This document shows positions 1 through 8,652 of a DNA stretch of 37,986 nucleotides, in pieces. Position numbers and translations under genes: made by a program. This stretch comes from Pseudomonas avellanae BPIC 631. GTDB lineage: Bacteria; Pseudomonadota; Gammaproteobacteria; Pseudomonadales; Pseudomonadaceae. The stretch is taken from the NCBI RefSeq assembly GCF_000444135.1, contig NZ_ATDK01000038.1, forward strand, positions 1-37,986, written 5' to 3'. The notes under the pieces are model-generated. The model was not told the DNA's origin. It saw only the letters and a list, made by a program, of their open reading frames with translations, and did not search any database. The number at the start of each line of letters is the position of its first letter. Position 1 is the stretch's first letter.

Positions 1-102
1 TTTTTCAACAAATAGCGGCTTATTTTAGGAAAAGTCCGGCTATCGGCCACGGCGCGGTGAGTTGATCGGAGGATCCTTAAGGGCATCGCCGTAGCCGTCA
101 TC

Positions 103-423
103 ATGATATTCGTTTTCATCGCCCTTCTCACCGGCTCATTGCTCTTCCTGATCGGCCCGGTAGCGATGGCCTTTATCGCAGCCGTCAAGCTGCTGAATTG
201 GGAAAACCCCGTCCACCATCGACAAACCGCCCCTTGGCACCTGCATGAATTTGTCACGGTTGATCACAAGCGCCTGATGGTCATCACTCACTGCGACGAC
301 GTCACCACAGGCTTCGCCGCCCGCTTTCCCAGTAAGGAATTGATGGCCAAGTACCTCGCGTTTCTCCACGAGGTCCTTCCCCCAAGCGCGGAGTACATCG
401 AGAAGGCCTCGAACTGGAAGTAG
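103..423 (+). CDS. Small membrane-anchored hypothetical protein
   Basis: A 106-residue protein that I do not recognise. Residues 1-30 are strongly hydrophobic and look like one membrane segment or an uncleaved signal anchor. The rest is soluble and begins around the NWENPVHHR stretch. The frame is open upstream to a stop at 58-60 but contains no other start codon, so the ATG at 103 is the only usual start. A good GGAGG lies at 68-72, about 30 bases upstream, which is too far to be its ribosome-binding site, so the start remains uncertain. It is convergent with bphP. The coding call rests on length, the clean membrane segment and the absence of any competing gene. No function can be given. Confidence 0.6.
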   Translation: MIFVFIALLTGSLLFLIGPVAMAFIAAVKLLNWENPVHHRQTAPWHLHEFVTVDHKRLMVITHCDDVTTGFAARFPSKELMAKYLAFLHEVLPPSAEYIEKASNWK

Positions 424-438
424 CGCTGATGCTATTCA

Positions 439-463
439 GGCTTGAGTCTTAAACCCTCAAGCC
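439..463. terminator. Hairpin between convergent genes, probable bidirectional terminator
   Basis: A perfect 8-bp stem (439-446 with 456-463, GGCTTGAG/CTCAAGCC) with a 9-base loop lies in the 51-base gap between the hypothetical gene and the end of bphP. There is no clear T-run on either side, so it would be an imperfect intrinsic terminator. Confidence 0.4.
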
Positions 464-474
464 CGAGAAAGCCA

Positions 475-2712
475 TCAATGTGCGATCGGCACCGTAAAGC
501 GGAACTCGCTGCCCTGGCCAACCTGGCTTTGCGCAGCCAGTTCGCCGCCGTGGGCCTTGATGATGCCTTGCGAGATATACAGGCCCAGGCCGGTACCGGT
601 CGGGTTGCCTTCCTTGACGGTCCAGTAGCGCTCGAAGATGTGCGGCAACTGTTCAGGAGGGATGCCCTCGCCGGAGTCGCGCACGGTAAACACCACTTCA
701 TCGCCGTTGGACATCGCCGCCACACCGATCCTGCCCAGCTTGGGGGTGAACTTGATCGCGTTGCCGATCAGGTTGGACAGCACCTGGAACAGCCGCTCCG
801 GGTCAGCATTGACCTTGATGTCGGGCTCGGCATTGAAGGAAATCTCGATGGACTTGTCCATCGCCAGCGGGGCGAGCAGCGTATAGGCCTCTTCGAATAT
901 CTGGCTGACTTCCAGCGGCTGCGGCGTGATGGTATAGCGGCCGGCCTCGATTTTCGAGGTGTCGAGCAAATCCTCGAGCAACACGTTCATGCGGCTGGCA
1001 GCTTGCTGCATGGTGTCGATTGCCGTGGAAATGCGTCGCGAGGTGTGCGGGCCGTCGGAGCTGAACGACTTCTGCATCATGCCGCAGAGCATCGAGATGA
1101 CCGTCATCGGGTTGCGCAGGTCGTGAGACACCACCGCCACCAGTTCGTCGCGAGCGCGCACCGCCTGCTGCTCCTTGCTGACCTGCCGGGCCAGGTCATT
1201 TTCCAGCGCGGAGCGGCGCAGGTCGTTGGCGGCGAACACATCGCCGTGGCTCCACTTGATGGCGATCCCGGTCATTTCGACCTTCCAGATCTCGAACGAC
1301 GTGCGCGGTCGCAGGCGCACAATGCTGTCCGAGGCGTCCAGGTTCAGCGGTTTGTTCGGGTCGCCGCTCCACTGAACGCTTTGCTTGACCTCCGGACGAA
1401 ACCAGATCACGCCGTTATCCACAGGCTTGGGCAGGGTCATGGCCAGTACACCGCTGGCCACAGCCTGATAAGCCTCGGCAGGCGGGTAGACACTGGAAAG
1501 ATGATGACTGGCATACACCGGCTCACCGCCTGCCGTCATCCAGGTGTGCAGGGCGCGGACGTCTGACGGCTCCGGGCAGTTGCCGTAGCAGTGTGTTTGC
1601 CGGTCTTCGATGATGGCGACGCCGGTGGCGCCGACCAGGTCCATCAACAGCTGCGGCTGCTGCGCCAGGCCATCGAACACGTCCGTGTCGGACGTCGCCA
1701 TCAGCTGATGCAACTGCTGCAGGGTCTGAATCTTGGCCTCGCGCTGGCGGCTGACTTCCATCGCTTCCATAGCACTGATCTGCAGCGACAACACCTGGCC
1801 AATTGCCTGGCACGCGCTGCGCAGCTCATGGGACACGTACAGCGGCGTGCGATGCCCGCAACTGATCAGGCCCCACAACTTGCCGCCCTGAATCAGCGAA
1901 ACACTCATGGACGAAAGCACGCCCATGTTTTTCATGTATTGGCAGTGAATCGGCGACACACTGCGCAGTGTCGAAAAGCTCAGGTCAAGCTGCTGCCGGG
2001 TGTCCGGACGCAATTGCGGCACCAGAGGCACCGGCGTGTAGTCGGCATCGGGAATGATACGCAGCCAGTTGCGGCGATACAGTTCGCGCGCCTGCTCGGG
2101 AATGTCCGACGCCGGGAAGAACAAGCCGTTAAACAGTTCCATGGCCGGTGCCGACGCTTCAGCGATAACCTGACCGTGGCCCTCTTCTTCGAACCGGTAG
2201 ATCAATACCCGGTCGTAACCGGTCATTTTCTGGATTTCGCGAACACTGACTTCGTAGAGTGTCTGCAGATCAGCGGCGGCATGCAATTGGCGCAACATGC
2301 GACCCATATTACCCGTGCGCTCGGAATAACTGATCGCCTGAGTGGCCTTGTCCTGAATCTCGAGTTCCAGAACCAGCGCATCTTCACTGCGGTGCAGCAT
2401 GGCCTCGAACTCAATGCCATCGACCGACATCAACAGACGTGGCGCATCAGCAAACGACTCGTGAGCGCTGGCACTTCTGATCACCTCAGCCCAGCCAGCA
2501 CCCAGAACGCAATCCAGTGTCTGCCCGGCAAGTTGCTCGGGCACCTTGCCCAGCACGCTCTGCACATTGGCGCTGACTTGCAGGATCGTCAGTTCAGGCT
2601 CTTTGAGCGTGAACAACAGACCATGAGGCTGAATGGCCCCGGGAAACTGGATGGGCTCATCCGCACAATTGGCCAGGAGGACTTCAAAAGCGTCCTTGTC
2701 GAGTTGGCTCAT
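475..2712 (-). CDS. bphP: Bacteriophytochrome histidine kinase BphP
   Basis: A 745-residue red/far-red photoreceptor kinase with the usual PAS-GAF-PHY-HisKA-HATPase layout. Cys16 in the N-terminal extension is the expected biliverdin attachment site, followed by the FPGAIQPHG PAS motif (23-31). The GAF domain has PASDIP (Asp203) and the chromophore-pocket His256 and His287. The PHY tongue has PRTSF at 469-473. The kinase has VVSHDLRNP with phospho-acceptor His530, the N box near 647-656, and G boxes at DSGEGIP (679-685) and GTGLGLY (706-712). Length and all key residues are intact, so it should be a functional cytosolic light-regulated kinase. Its ATG overlaps the bphO stop as ATGA, showing translational coupling. 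No cognate response regulator gene lies beside it. Confidence 0.96.
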   Translation of the reverse strand: MSQLDKDAFEVLLANCADEPIQFPGAIQPHGLLFTLKEPELTILQVSANVQSVLGKVPEQLAGQTLDCVLGAGWAEVIRSASAHESFADAPRLLMSVDGIEFEAMLHRSEDALVLELEIQDKATQAISYSERTGNMGRMLRQLHAAADLQTLYEVSVREIQKMTGYDRVLIYRFEEEGHGQVIAEASAPAMELFNGLFFPASDIPEQARELYRRNWLRIIPDADYTPVPLVPQLRPDTRQQLDLSFSTLRSVSPIHCQYMKNMGVLSSMSVSLIQGGKLWGLISCGHRTPLYVSHELRSACQAIGQVLSLQISAMEAMEVSRQREAKIQTLQQLHQLMATSDTDVFDGLAQQPQLLMDLVGATGVAIIEDRQTHCYGNCPEPSDVRALHTWMTAGGEPVYASHHLSSVYPPAEAYQAVASGVLAMTLPKPVDNGVIWFRPEVKQSVQWSGDPNKPLNLDASDSIVRLRPRTSFEIWKVEMTGIAIKWSHGDVFAANDLRRSALENDLARQVSKEQQAVRARDELVAVVSHDLRNPMTVISMLCGMMQKSFSSDGPHTSRRISTAIDTMQQAASRMNVLLEDLLDTSKIEAGRYTITPQPLEVSQIFEEAYTLLAPLAMDKSIEISFNAEPDIKVNADPERLFQVLSNLIGNAIKFTPKLGRIGVAAMSNGDEVVFTVRDSGEGIPPEQLPHIFERYWTVKEGNPTGTGLGLYISQGIIKAHGGELAAQSQVGQGSEFRFTVPIAH

Positions 2713-3323
2713 AACAGTACCTCTTGACCGTCGAGCCAGTGCTCGAAACGTGCAAATGTGGAATGGGCGGCATGGGCTGCAGCCTCGGTAAATTCAACGT
2801 CTCGCGGCACAGCGTCCAGATGGTTCAGAAAAGCCTTCCAGCGGGGTCCGGTTTCAGCACCGTACACATCGAGAAAGGCCGCGCCACTGTGTTCATCCAG
2901 CCCCAGACGCTTGAGTACCTCGCGGCGCAACACTTGCCCGCCCAATGTCGCGCCTTCAAGCACATACATTACGCCCAGACAGGCGCCGGGAGAATCGGTT
3001 ATCGGTAATTGCGTGCAATGCGGAAGTTGCCTGATGTCATGTTCGGACATACCCAGCGCGCACAAGTCTTTCACCAGCACGCATGTCTTGATCCGGTCAT
3101 CTGGAGTGAGCGCACTGGGCATCAAGGTGCTGTCACGCAATGCAGCCTCAAGCGGTGCATAGAAGCCGTAATAGGCCTGCAACAAGCGAAGGTACAGCGC
3201 GTGGTCCAGAACAGACGAGAAAAAAGGCATGCGTTTTTCAAGTTGAACGTGCAACTGATTCGTTTCAGCGCGAAGTGCACCAATCAACTTCGGCGGGGTG
3301 ACAGGTGAAAAACTTGCCGGCAT
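2709..3323 (-). CDS. bphO: Biliverdin-producing heme oxygenase BphO
   Basis: A heme oxygenase of about 204 residues that opens heme to biliverdin, the chromophore BphP binds through Cys16. The proximal heme ligand is probably His25 in TNQLHVQLE. A helical GVMYVLEGATLGGQ-type segment, typical of distal heme contacts in bacterial heme oxygenases, follows further on. The frame is open further upstream to 3440, but the start at 3323 is preferred: the protein then begins MPASFSPV, which fits family length, and AAGAG lies about 9 bases upstream. The extra 39 residues do not resemble the family. Its stop overlaps the start of bphP, so the two are one operon. Confidence 0.93.
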   Translation of the reverse strand: MPASFSPVTPPKLIGALRAETNQLHVQLEKRMPFFSSVLDHALYLRLLQAYYGFYAPLEAALRDSTLMPSALTPDDRIKTCVLVKDLCALGMSEHDIRQLPHCTQLPITDSPGACLGVMYVLEGATLGGQVLRREVLKRLGLDEHSGAAFLDVYGAETGPRWKAFLNHLDAVPRDVEFTEAAAHAAHSTFARFEHWLDGQEVLL

Positions 3324-3678
3324 CCAGAAAGGCTCTTGAGAGTGCGATAGACGGAAAACGTATCCGTGCGAAAACAGGCCGCCAAAATACAGATTCAACG
3401 CAGAATCCGACAGGCTTTTCCGGAATTGGCGACGAAACACCGTAGTGCATAACGAAAAACCGCCAGCGCTGCACAGTGGCGGTTTTTCATCGCCGGATAA
3501 ATCTGATATCGACTCAATGACAATAGTCGAAAACCGGCCGATGTACGTGTTTCGTAAAGATGCGGATCACAGTGGCAAGCACTTTAACATCATCGCGTGC
3601 CGAGTCCAGCACTGCGCAAGCACCCGTCCCCAACGGATGGCTTGCGCACTGCGCTTGCCCCAAAACCTGTCCGATTGG
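3324..3678. other. Intergenic region upstream of bphO
   Basis: About 355 bases without a convincing gene. It should contain the bphO-bphP promoter (read leftward) and the 3' flank of the LtaS-type gene. Besides the terminator at 3454-3488 there is a 9-bp inverted repeat, TGCGCAAGC (3613-3621) with GCTTGCGCA (3640-3648), without a T-run. I see no promoter I would stand behind. Confidence 0.5.
3454..3488 (-). terminator. Strong hairpin terminator with A/T tracts on both sides
   Basis: A perfect 12-bp stem (3454-3465 with 3477-3488, GAAAAACCGCCA/TGGCGGTTTTTC) has an 11-base loop. The stem ends are A-rich and T-rich, so either strand gives a hairpin followed by a U-tract. It lies about 190 bases beyond the stop of the LtaS-type gene and upstream of bphO. 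Its probable job is to end the large minus-strand operon before bphO. Confidence 0.75.
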
Positions 3679-5712
3679 TCAGCGCACGTTCTGGTACAAC
3701 ATCATTCGCGACGTTTCATGCAGGCCACGGGTCAGGTCACGCAGGCGCTCGAACTCTTGCGGGTTCTGCTCGGCCACGTTGTCCAGCGGCGTTGGCGAGG
3801 CCAGGTCGTGAAGCGTCGGCGAGCTGCCATCGTGCTCCATCTGCAGCAGGTAATGGCGCGTGACCCCGCCGATCAACGGGAACGTACCCTCACGCAATAC
3901 CAATGGCACAACACGCTCGCCCTCCGGAGCAGGCTGCTGAATGTCGCGCCCCATCGTACCGCTGGTGAATTCCATTCCGGCCATGCCTGCCAGCGTCGGC
4001 AGCAGATCGGTGAGGCCGACCGCTTCATCGATGACCCGTGTGCCCAATAAACCGGGCGCGTGAATCAGCATGGGAACATTGTTGCTTTCCAGCCCCAGTT
4101 GCTCGAACGCCGGTGCCATGTGCGGAATCTGGCTGATACGCGTGTTGTGGTCGCCAAACAGCACAAAGATGGTGTTCTCGTAATAGCCGCCAGCCTTGGC
4201 CAGTTCCATCAACCGTCCAATATTGAAGTCCAGCAGGCGCACGGCGTTGTACTGCTCCACGCTGCGTGAACCGGCAGCCTGAACTTGCTCCAGCGTCTTG
4301 TCGCTGACCTGAAAACCGTCGTTGTCCTTGGGAATGGTGAAAGGCCGGTGATTGCCTGCGGTTTGCACGTAGGCAAAGAACGGTTTGTCGGCGGGCAGCG
4401 CACGCAGAATCCGGTCGCTTTCCTTGAACAGGTCGAGGTCGGAAATCCCCCAGACATCCACCTGCGGTGACTTCCAGTCGCGTTCCTCGTACAGGCGCAC
4501 GTCGTCAATGCTGCGGCGGATCAGCGCGTTCATGTTGGCCCAGCCGGAATTGCCGCCAATCATGTAGAGCTTCTCGTAGCCCTTGAAGTCATTGATGATG
4601 GTGTTCTGGCGTGTCAGCAAGGGGTGGCGCGTTGCGGTCTCCTGCCGGGTGACGTCGGGCACCCCGGTAATGCTCGCCCAGACGGTTTTCGCGGTGCCGG
4701 TCACCGGCACATAGAAGTGCTTGAAGAACCAGCTTTGCGTGGTCAGATGATCGATATTCGGGGTTGGATTGAGCGGGTTGCCATAGGCACCCACCGCGCT
4801 GGTGCCGAGTGACTCGAGCATCACGAACATCACGTTCGGCGGCCGCTCGCCGGGCAGTCGATAAGGCTGCTCAGGTTGCTGACGCTTGAAGTTCAGCGCC
4901 TGTGCATCGGGCTGCTGAACGCCCAGATAACGTGCCACCACCTCGTAATGCTCGCGCACTTTCGCTTCGTCGAAGTGCGACTGGGAAACCTTGAGCGTGT
5001 CGTACAAAAACAGCGCCGGGTTGAGCCCCAGCGCAGCCACCTGACTGTTACCGGAGAAAAACGCATCGCTCCAGCGCAGCGGCACGGGGTTTTCCAGGTT
5101 GAGATTCTCGAACCGGCCCAACAAGCCGAGAAAGGTCGCGCAGACCATCAATGCCGAGCCCCAGACCACCGACCAGCGTTTGATCGGCCGCGCCTGGCGG
5201 TTCAGCGTCACGCGTTCAAGCCTGAGCAACGCCCAGCCCAGCGCGACGACCGTCAGCAGCCAGCCGACCGTGATCCACACCACCGGGTAGGTTTGCCAGA
5301 GCATGTCGCGGGAGATCTGCGCGTCTTCCAGATAGCGCATCACGCTGGCGTTGAGCCGCACACCGAGGTAGGCATAGTGGCCGAAGTCGACGACATGAAT
5401 CATCGTCAGAATCGCCAGCGCAATAATCAGATAAACCCGTGCGACCCAGCGCAGGGCAGGCACATTGATCAGGTTACAGCGCGGCAGCCAAAGCAGCAGC
5501 GCAACCGGCATTGCGATCAACAGCGCCAGACGCAGGTCGAAGCGCAAGCCGATGCCCAGGGTCTGCGCAACTTCACTGTGGGTAAACAGCGTGCCCGGCT
5601 CGACGCCGGAAAAGCCGTAGAAAAACACGCCCCGGAGTAACGCCGACAGCAGGAACACCAGCATGACCGCGCCCAGCCAGTAGCGCAGGCGTCGCGATTG
5701 CAACCAACTCAT
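3679..5712 (-). CDS. LtaS/OpgB-type membrane phosphoglycerol transferase (sulfatase fold)
   Basis: A 677-residue inner-membrane protein with about five N-terminal membrane segments (roughly 11-32, 58-78, 90-108, 143-163, 183-200) and a periplasmic alkaline-phosphatase/sulfatase-type domain from about 290. Likely metal and catalytic residues by comparison with LtaS are Glu300 (VMLESLG), Thr343 (TGTAKTVWAS), His455 (TAGNHRPF), and Asp521/His522 (LFGDHN). Family members move phosphoglycerol or phosphoethanolamine groups onto periplasmic or envelope acceptors. The real acceptor here is unknown. The start at 5712 has GAGGAAG upstream and follows the preceding gene's stop by 10 bases. A longer open frame to 5829 overlaps that gene and is rejected. 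It is the last gene of the five-gene operon. Confidence 0.85.
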   Translation of the reverse strand: MSWLQSRRLRYWLGAVMLVFLLSALLRGVFFYGFSGVEPGTLFTHSEVAQTLGIGLRFDLRLALLIAMPVALLLWLPRCNLINVPALRWVARVYLIIALAILTMIHVVDFGHYAYLGVRLNASVMRYLEDAQISRDMLWQTYPVVWITVGWLLTVVALGWALLRLERVTLNRQARPIKRWSVVWGSALMVCATFLGLLGRFENLNLENPVPLRWSDAFFSGNSQVAALGLNPALFLYDTLKVSQSHFDEAKVREHYEVVARYLGVQQPDAQALNFKRQQPEQPYRLPGERPPNVMFVMLESLGTSAVGAYGNPLNPTPNIDHLTTQSWFFKHFYVPVTGTAKTVWASITGVPDVTRQETATRHPLLTRQNTIINDFKGYEKLYMIGGNSGWANMNALIRRSIDDVRLYEERDWKSPQVDVWGISDLDLFKESDRILRALPADKPFFAYVQTAGNHRPFTIPKDNDGFQVSDKTLEQVQAAGSRSVEQYNAVRLLDFNIGRLMELAKAGGYYENTIFVLFGDHNTRISQIPHMAPAFEQLGLESNNVPMLIHAPGLLGTRVIDEAVGLTDLLPTLAGMAGMEFTSGTMGRDIQQPAPEGERVVPLVLREGTFPLIGGVTRHYLLQMEHDGSSPTLHDLASPTPLDNVAEQNPQEFERLRDLTRGLHETSRMMLYQNVR

Positions 5713-5722
5713 TGTTCTTCCT

Positions 5723-6343
5723 CTACACATTGCCGGCAGGCAGCGCAGCCGAACGGCGCTGCCCCATTGCCCGGCGATAAACAAAACGGATAGCCAGGCC
5801 CAGCAGAGCCCCGCAGCAATACAGCGCAAGCAGCGGGTCGATCAGGTAATCCCAATAGTTTTCCGACGGCTTGATTCTGAACGTGAACGCCAGCGTAGCA
5901 ACGGTCAGCATCGCCACGGCCAGCACATTGCGCAGGTAGATCAGCCCCAGCGCGATGACCGCAACAATGATGATCATCGGCCGCGGGTTGTAACCCCAGC
6001 GGTAGGGGTCGAAATAGGTCAGGCCGAGCGTTGCCGGGTACAGCGTCAGTGCCAGCGCGGCAAACACCAGCAGCATCACCCAACGGCGGGATGGCGCTAT
6101 GGGCTTGAGCACGCCGAGCCGCTGCAGAGTCAGCCAGCCCAGCACCACCAGGCTGCTGATCGCCAGGTCGTCGGTCAGGCTGCGAGCATAGGACGCCATC
6201 GACAGGCCGTCAACCGAGACCACACTCAACAGCGACGCCGCCGCCAGCATGCCGCAGCGCCACCATAACGATGAGGTCAGCGGGGCGAACACGACAAATA
6301 AAGTCCAGGCAAATGCCAGATGAGCCAATCCCAAAGCGATCAT
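5723..6343 (-). CDS. Multi-pass membrane protein of unknown function
   Basis: A 206-residue, very hydrophobic protein with about six predicted membrane segments covering most of its length. It ends in a basic tail (RRAMGQRRS), probably cytoplasmic. I do not recognise a family. Its ATG overlaps the stop of the sialidase-like gene (ATGA), with GGAG 8 bases upstream, and the LtaS-type gene follows 10 bases after its stop. It is therefore almost certainly co-translated with both and likely to work with them at the inner membrane, for example as a partner or substrate carrier. That role is inference from position only. Confidence 0.75.
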   Translation of the reverse strand: MIALGLAHLAFAWTLFVVFAPLTSSLWWRCGMLAAASLLSVVSVDGLSMASYARSLTDDLAISSLVVLGWLTLQRLGVLKPIAPSRRWVMLLVFAALALTLYPATLGLTYFDPYRWGYNPRPMIIIVAVIALGLIYLRNVLAVAMLTVATLAFTFRIKPSENYWDYLIDPLLALYCCGALLGLAIRFVYRRAMGQRRSAALPAGNV

Positions 6344-7638
6344 AAAAGCTGCTCCGCCAGCCAGGCCTCGTTGAAGCTGACATGTTTGATAAAGGTGTTA
6401 TTCCACGAGTAGACCAAGTGATACAGGCCGTCCGGGCTACGTATGAAATACGGATACTCGTACTCGAAATCGCAGCCTTGGGGCGCGCAGACGCGTTGAT
6501 CCAGGTTACTCAGAAACTCTGCTTCCATCGGTTGGCGAAGTGCGCCACTGGAAGCCCGAAAGCCCTGACCGATGACCTCTTTGTAAGCTTCCAGAGAAAA
6601 CGGAGTACCCAGCGGATCAGGCGACTTGTCCAGATCAGGCAGCGGTCGCCAGACCTTCATCTGCTCGTCGGTGCTGTACAGGCTGAGTTTGAAGCGCCCT
6701 TCGCGCAGGTCATTGAGCGCTACCAGCAGGCCCTTGCCCGGCACACCGACCGCCGACAGCGAAGAATTGGGGTTGCTCGGCGCCAACGGATACGGCTCGC
6801 TCCAGGTCTGCCCGCCGTCCTCGGTGCGGCTCGCCAGCACGCGGTGGAAGGTTTCGCCTGCATAACGCAGCAAGGCGACCGCGCGTTGCCCGTCGAGTGG
6901 CACGACAGTTGGTTGCAGGGAGTTCTTGCCTCGGCTGATGCGAAATTTGTCGATCACCTCGCCGTCGGCACTCAGGTACAGGTATTCAGCAAACTTGCCG
7001 AGGAACTCGTGATACACCGGCAGGCCGATCGAGCCGTCGGCATGAAACACCGGCGCACCCCGAACCAGCGTGCTGATGTTCAGAAACGGTGAGGTCACCA
7101 GTTGTCGCGGCGCCGACCAACTGGCCCCCATGTCGCTGGAGACCATCGCACTGACCGAACTGCCCGCCCAGCCACCGACCGAAACCGACACATAGAACAG
7201 CCACAGGCGGTTGTCCGGGGCCAGCGCAATCACCGGGTTGCCGAGCTTACGGATGTACTTGCCGGTGCCGGTCTGGGTGGATTCGCGGGTCGCCAGAACC
7301 TGCTCGCCACCCCATTCCTCGGCCTGCGCGTCGAAGCGCGAGGTGCGTATTTCCACATCGCCTGCGCCCTCGCGGGAACCGGCAAACCACACCGCCATCA
7401 GGTCGCCGCCGGGCAACGCCGTCACCGCTGACGAGTGCACGAAATCGTTCAGGTCAGAGGATGCAAAGCGCGAGCTATAGGAAGCCTTGGGTGGCAGGCT
7501 CTCGGTGCCAGCCGGTGCCGGGGTGATCGCAAAGCCGGAAATACGGTGCAGCGGATGACTGAGCCATGCGCCGAGAAAAATCGCTACAACAATCAGGCCT
7601 GCGCTCCATGCAGTCAGGTTTCGGGAAATAACACGCAT
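6340..7638 (-). CDS. Membrane-anchored sialidase-family (BNR/Asp-box) protein
   Basis: A 432-residue protein with one N-terminal membrane segment (about 11-27) and a beta-propeller-like domain of the BNR_2/sialidase type. Two Asp boxes are clear: SSDMGASWS (167-175) and TEDGGQTWS (272-280). The C-terminal YPYFIRSPDGLYHLVYSW region is typical of the family. It probably faces the periplasm and binds or cleaves an acidic or other glycan. Whether it has sialidase activity is not shown: the family includes many proteins of unknown specificity. The start at 7638 lacks a good ribosome-binding site, so it could be wrong by a few codons. It is the third gene of the operon, 38 bases after the cytochrome gene. 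Confidence 0.8.
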   Translation of the reverse strand: MRVISRNLTAWSAGLIVVAIFLGAWLSHPLHRISGFAITPAPAGTESLPPKASYSSRFASSDLNDFVHSSAVTALPGGDLMAVWFAGSREGAGDVEIRTSRFDAQAEEWGGEQVLATRESTQTGTGKYIRKLGNPVIALAPDNRLWLFYVSVSVGGWAGSSVSAMVSSDMGASWSAPRQLVTSPFLNISTLVRGAPVFHADGSIGLPVYHEFLGKFAEYLYLSADGEVIDKFRISRGKNSLQPTVVPLDGQRAVALLRYAGETFHRVLASRTEDGGQTWSEPYPLAPSNPNSSLSAVGVPGKGLLVALNDLREGRFKLSLYSTDEQMKVWRPLPDLDKSPDPLGTPFSLEAYKEVIGQGFRASSGALRQPMEAEFLSNLDQRVCAPQGCDFEYEYPYFIRSPDGLYHLVYSWNNTFIKHVSFNEAWLAEQLL

Positions 7639-7676
7639 CAGGAGGCATCACTGTAGTGAAGGACAAGGATGGGGGT

Positions 7677-8222
7677 TCAGCGATGGTCATCTTCTGGCAA
7701 CGGACGTCGTTTGCCTGTCAGCATCGACAACGGCAGGTTGTCACGCACTTGAAAACTTTCGAAGATGGCTGCGGCCATGTGCAGCACCACCAGGGCACAC
7801 AACGTATTGGCGAGGATTTCATGGGTCTGCAAAGGCCAGTCGGCGCCCCACAGGGCATCGACCTCCTCCATCAGGAAACCGGTCAGGCCCATGCCGAAAA
7901 TCAGCGCCATCATGAGTACCATGACCAGCGCGCCGAGCGGAGAATGACCGAGCCGATGCATAGGCTTGCGGTCTATCAGCGAGCGAACATGCGCGCGCAA
8001 ACGCGCAGGGCTCGGCCAGAAATCGCTCCAGCGGGCGCTGGTCGGCCCGAGGAAACCCCACACCACTCGCACCGCCAGCCAGGCAACCGCGTAATAGCCC
8101 AGCCAGACGTGCCAGTCGTCACCCGCTTCATTGAAGAAATAATTGGCAACGAAAACACCCGCGATCGAGACGTGAAACAGCCTGACCAGCGGGTCCCACA
8201 GGCGCAGGGAAACCCGACTCAT
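7677..8222 (-). CDS. Cytochrome b561-family membrane protein
   Basis: A 181-residue integral membrane protein with four predicted helices (roughly 14-30, 37-57, 95-117, 133-155). Histidines suited to bis-heme b binding are His17 (RLFHVS), His38 (DWHVW), His134 (QTHEI) and His148 (VLHMA). It begins MSRVSLRLWDPLVRLFHVSI, typical of the b561/Ni-hydrogenase b-subunit-like family that passes electrons across the inner membrane. Its start shares a base with the stop of the PepSY gene (TAATG), so translation is coupled. PepSY plus b561 plus a two-component system is a recurring proteobacterial neighbourhood. The electron donor and acceptor are unknown. Confidence 0.88.
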   Translation of the reverse strand: MSRVSLRLWDPLVRLFHVSIAGVFVANYFFNEAGDDWHVWLGYYAVAWLAVRVVWGFLGPTSARWSDFWPSPARLRAHVRSLIDRKPMHRLGHSPLGALVMVLMMALIFGMGLTGFLMEEVDALWGADWPLQTHEILANTLCALVVLHMAAAIFESFQVRDNLPLSMLTGKRRPLPEDDHR

Positions 8223-8485
8223 TACTTGATCTCGGTCTTGACCGCTTTACCGGTGACCGGATCGTGATAGATCTCGACCTTGCGCTTGTCCTTGTCGAAG
8301 CCGTAGATCTCGTAGCAGTTGCCGTCAGTCACCTTGAACTTGCTGATCTCGTAACCCTGAGCCTTGAGCTGCTCCTGGAACTTGGCCTGATCCTGCCATT
8401 GGGACTTTTCAGCGGTGGTGCATTGCGGGCCGGCGAGCGCCAACGGGCTGGCCAACAACAGGGAAATCAGCAGAACTTTACGCAT
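8222..8485 (-). CDS. Small periplasmic PepSY-domain protein
   Basis: An 87-residue protein with a signal peptide at 1-18 (cleavage probably after LALA) and a single PepSY-type domain containing the DGNCYEIYGFD segment. Cys22 and Cys57 might form a disulfide in the periplasm. Proteins of this type are found next to cytochrome b561 genes and divergent OmpR-type two-component systems. They are often among the most strongly regulated targets of those systems. It is the first gene of the five-gene minus-strand operon. A GAGAG stretch about 8 bases upstream may serve as its ribosome-binding site. Confidence 0.85.
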   Translation of the reverse strand: MRKVLLISLLLASPLALAGPQCTTAEKSQWQDQAKFQEQLKAQGYEISKFKVTDGNCYEIYGFDKDKRKVEIYHDPVTGKAVKTEIK

Positions 8486-8533
8486 GGCAAATGCTCTCGG
8501 GCAGTTAAGGAGCGCCTACTGTGCGAAACCAAT

Positions 8534-8550
8534 CTTAGGAAAAGCTTAAT
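8534..8550 (-). promoter_or_regulatory. Tandem response-regulator box, TTAAG-N6-CTAAG
   Basis: Read on the minus strand, this is TTAAG, six bases, CTAAG: an 11-bp-spaced direct repeat. PmrA-, QseB- and BqsR/CarR-type regulators bind tandem repeats of this kind (BqsR: TTAAG-N6-TTAAG; PmrA: YTTAA-N6-YTTAA), and this site has one mismatch. It sits about 50 bases upstream of the PepSY start, suiting activation of that operon by the divergent response regulator. Confidence 0.6.
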
Positions 8551-8552
8551 AC

Positions 8553-8568
8553 GTAACAGCTGGTAACA
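8553..8568. promoter_or_regulatory. Second direct repeat, GTAACA-N4-GTAACA
   Basis: Two identical GTAACA hexamers, 10 bases apart, lie immediately beside the TTAAG box in the divergent intergenic region. The helical-turn spacing suggests a second tandem-bound protein or a part of the response regulator promoter. No named family is assigned. Confidence 0.35.
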
Positions 8569-8652
8569 TCTTCCCGGACACACGGCGCTTCGCGGCACTG
8601 CGCGCGGGCGGCATCATGGCGCCCTTCTCACCCTACTCATTGGTCCACCCCT

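Noticed and set aside
442..2727. Two long plus-strand open frames (442-1566 and 1591-2727) opposite bphP
   Set aside because: bphP has every expected motif in the other strand. The plus-strand products are His/Arg/Gln-rich and domain-free.
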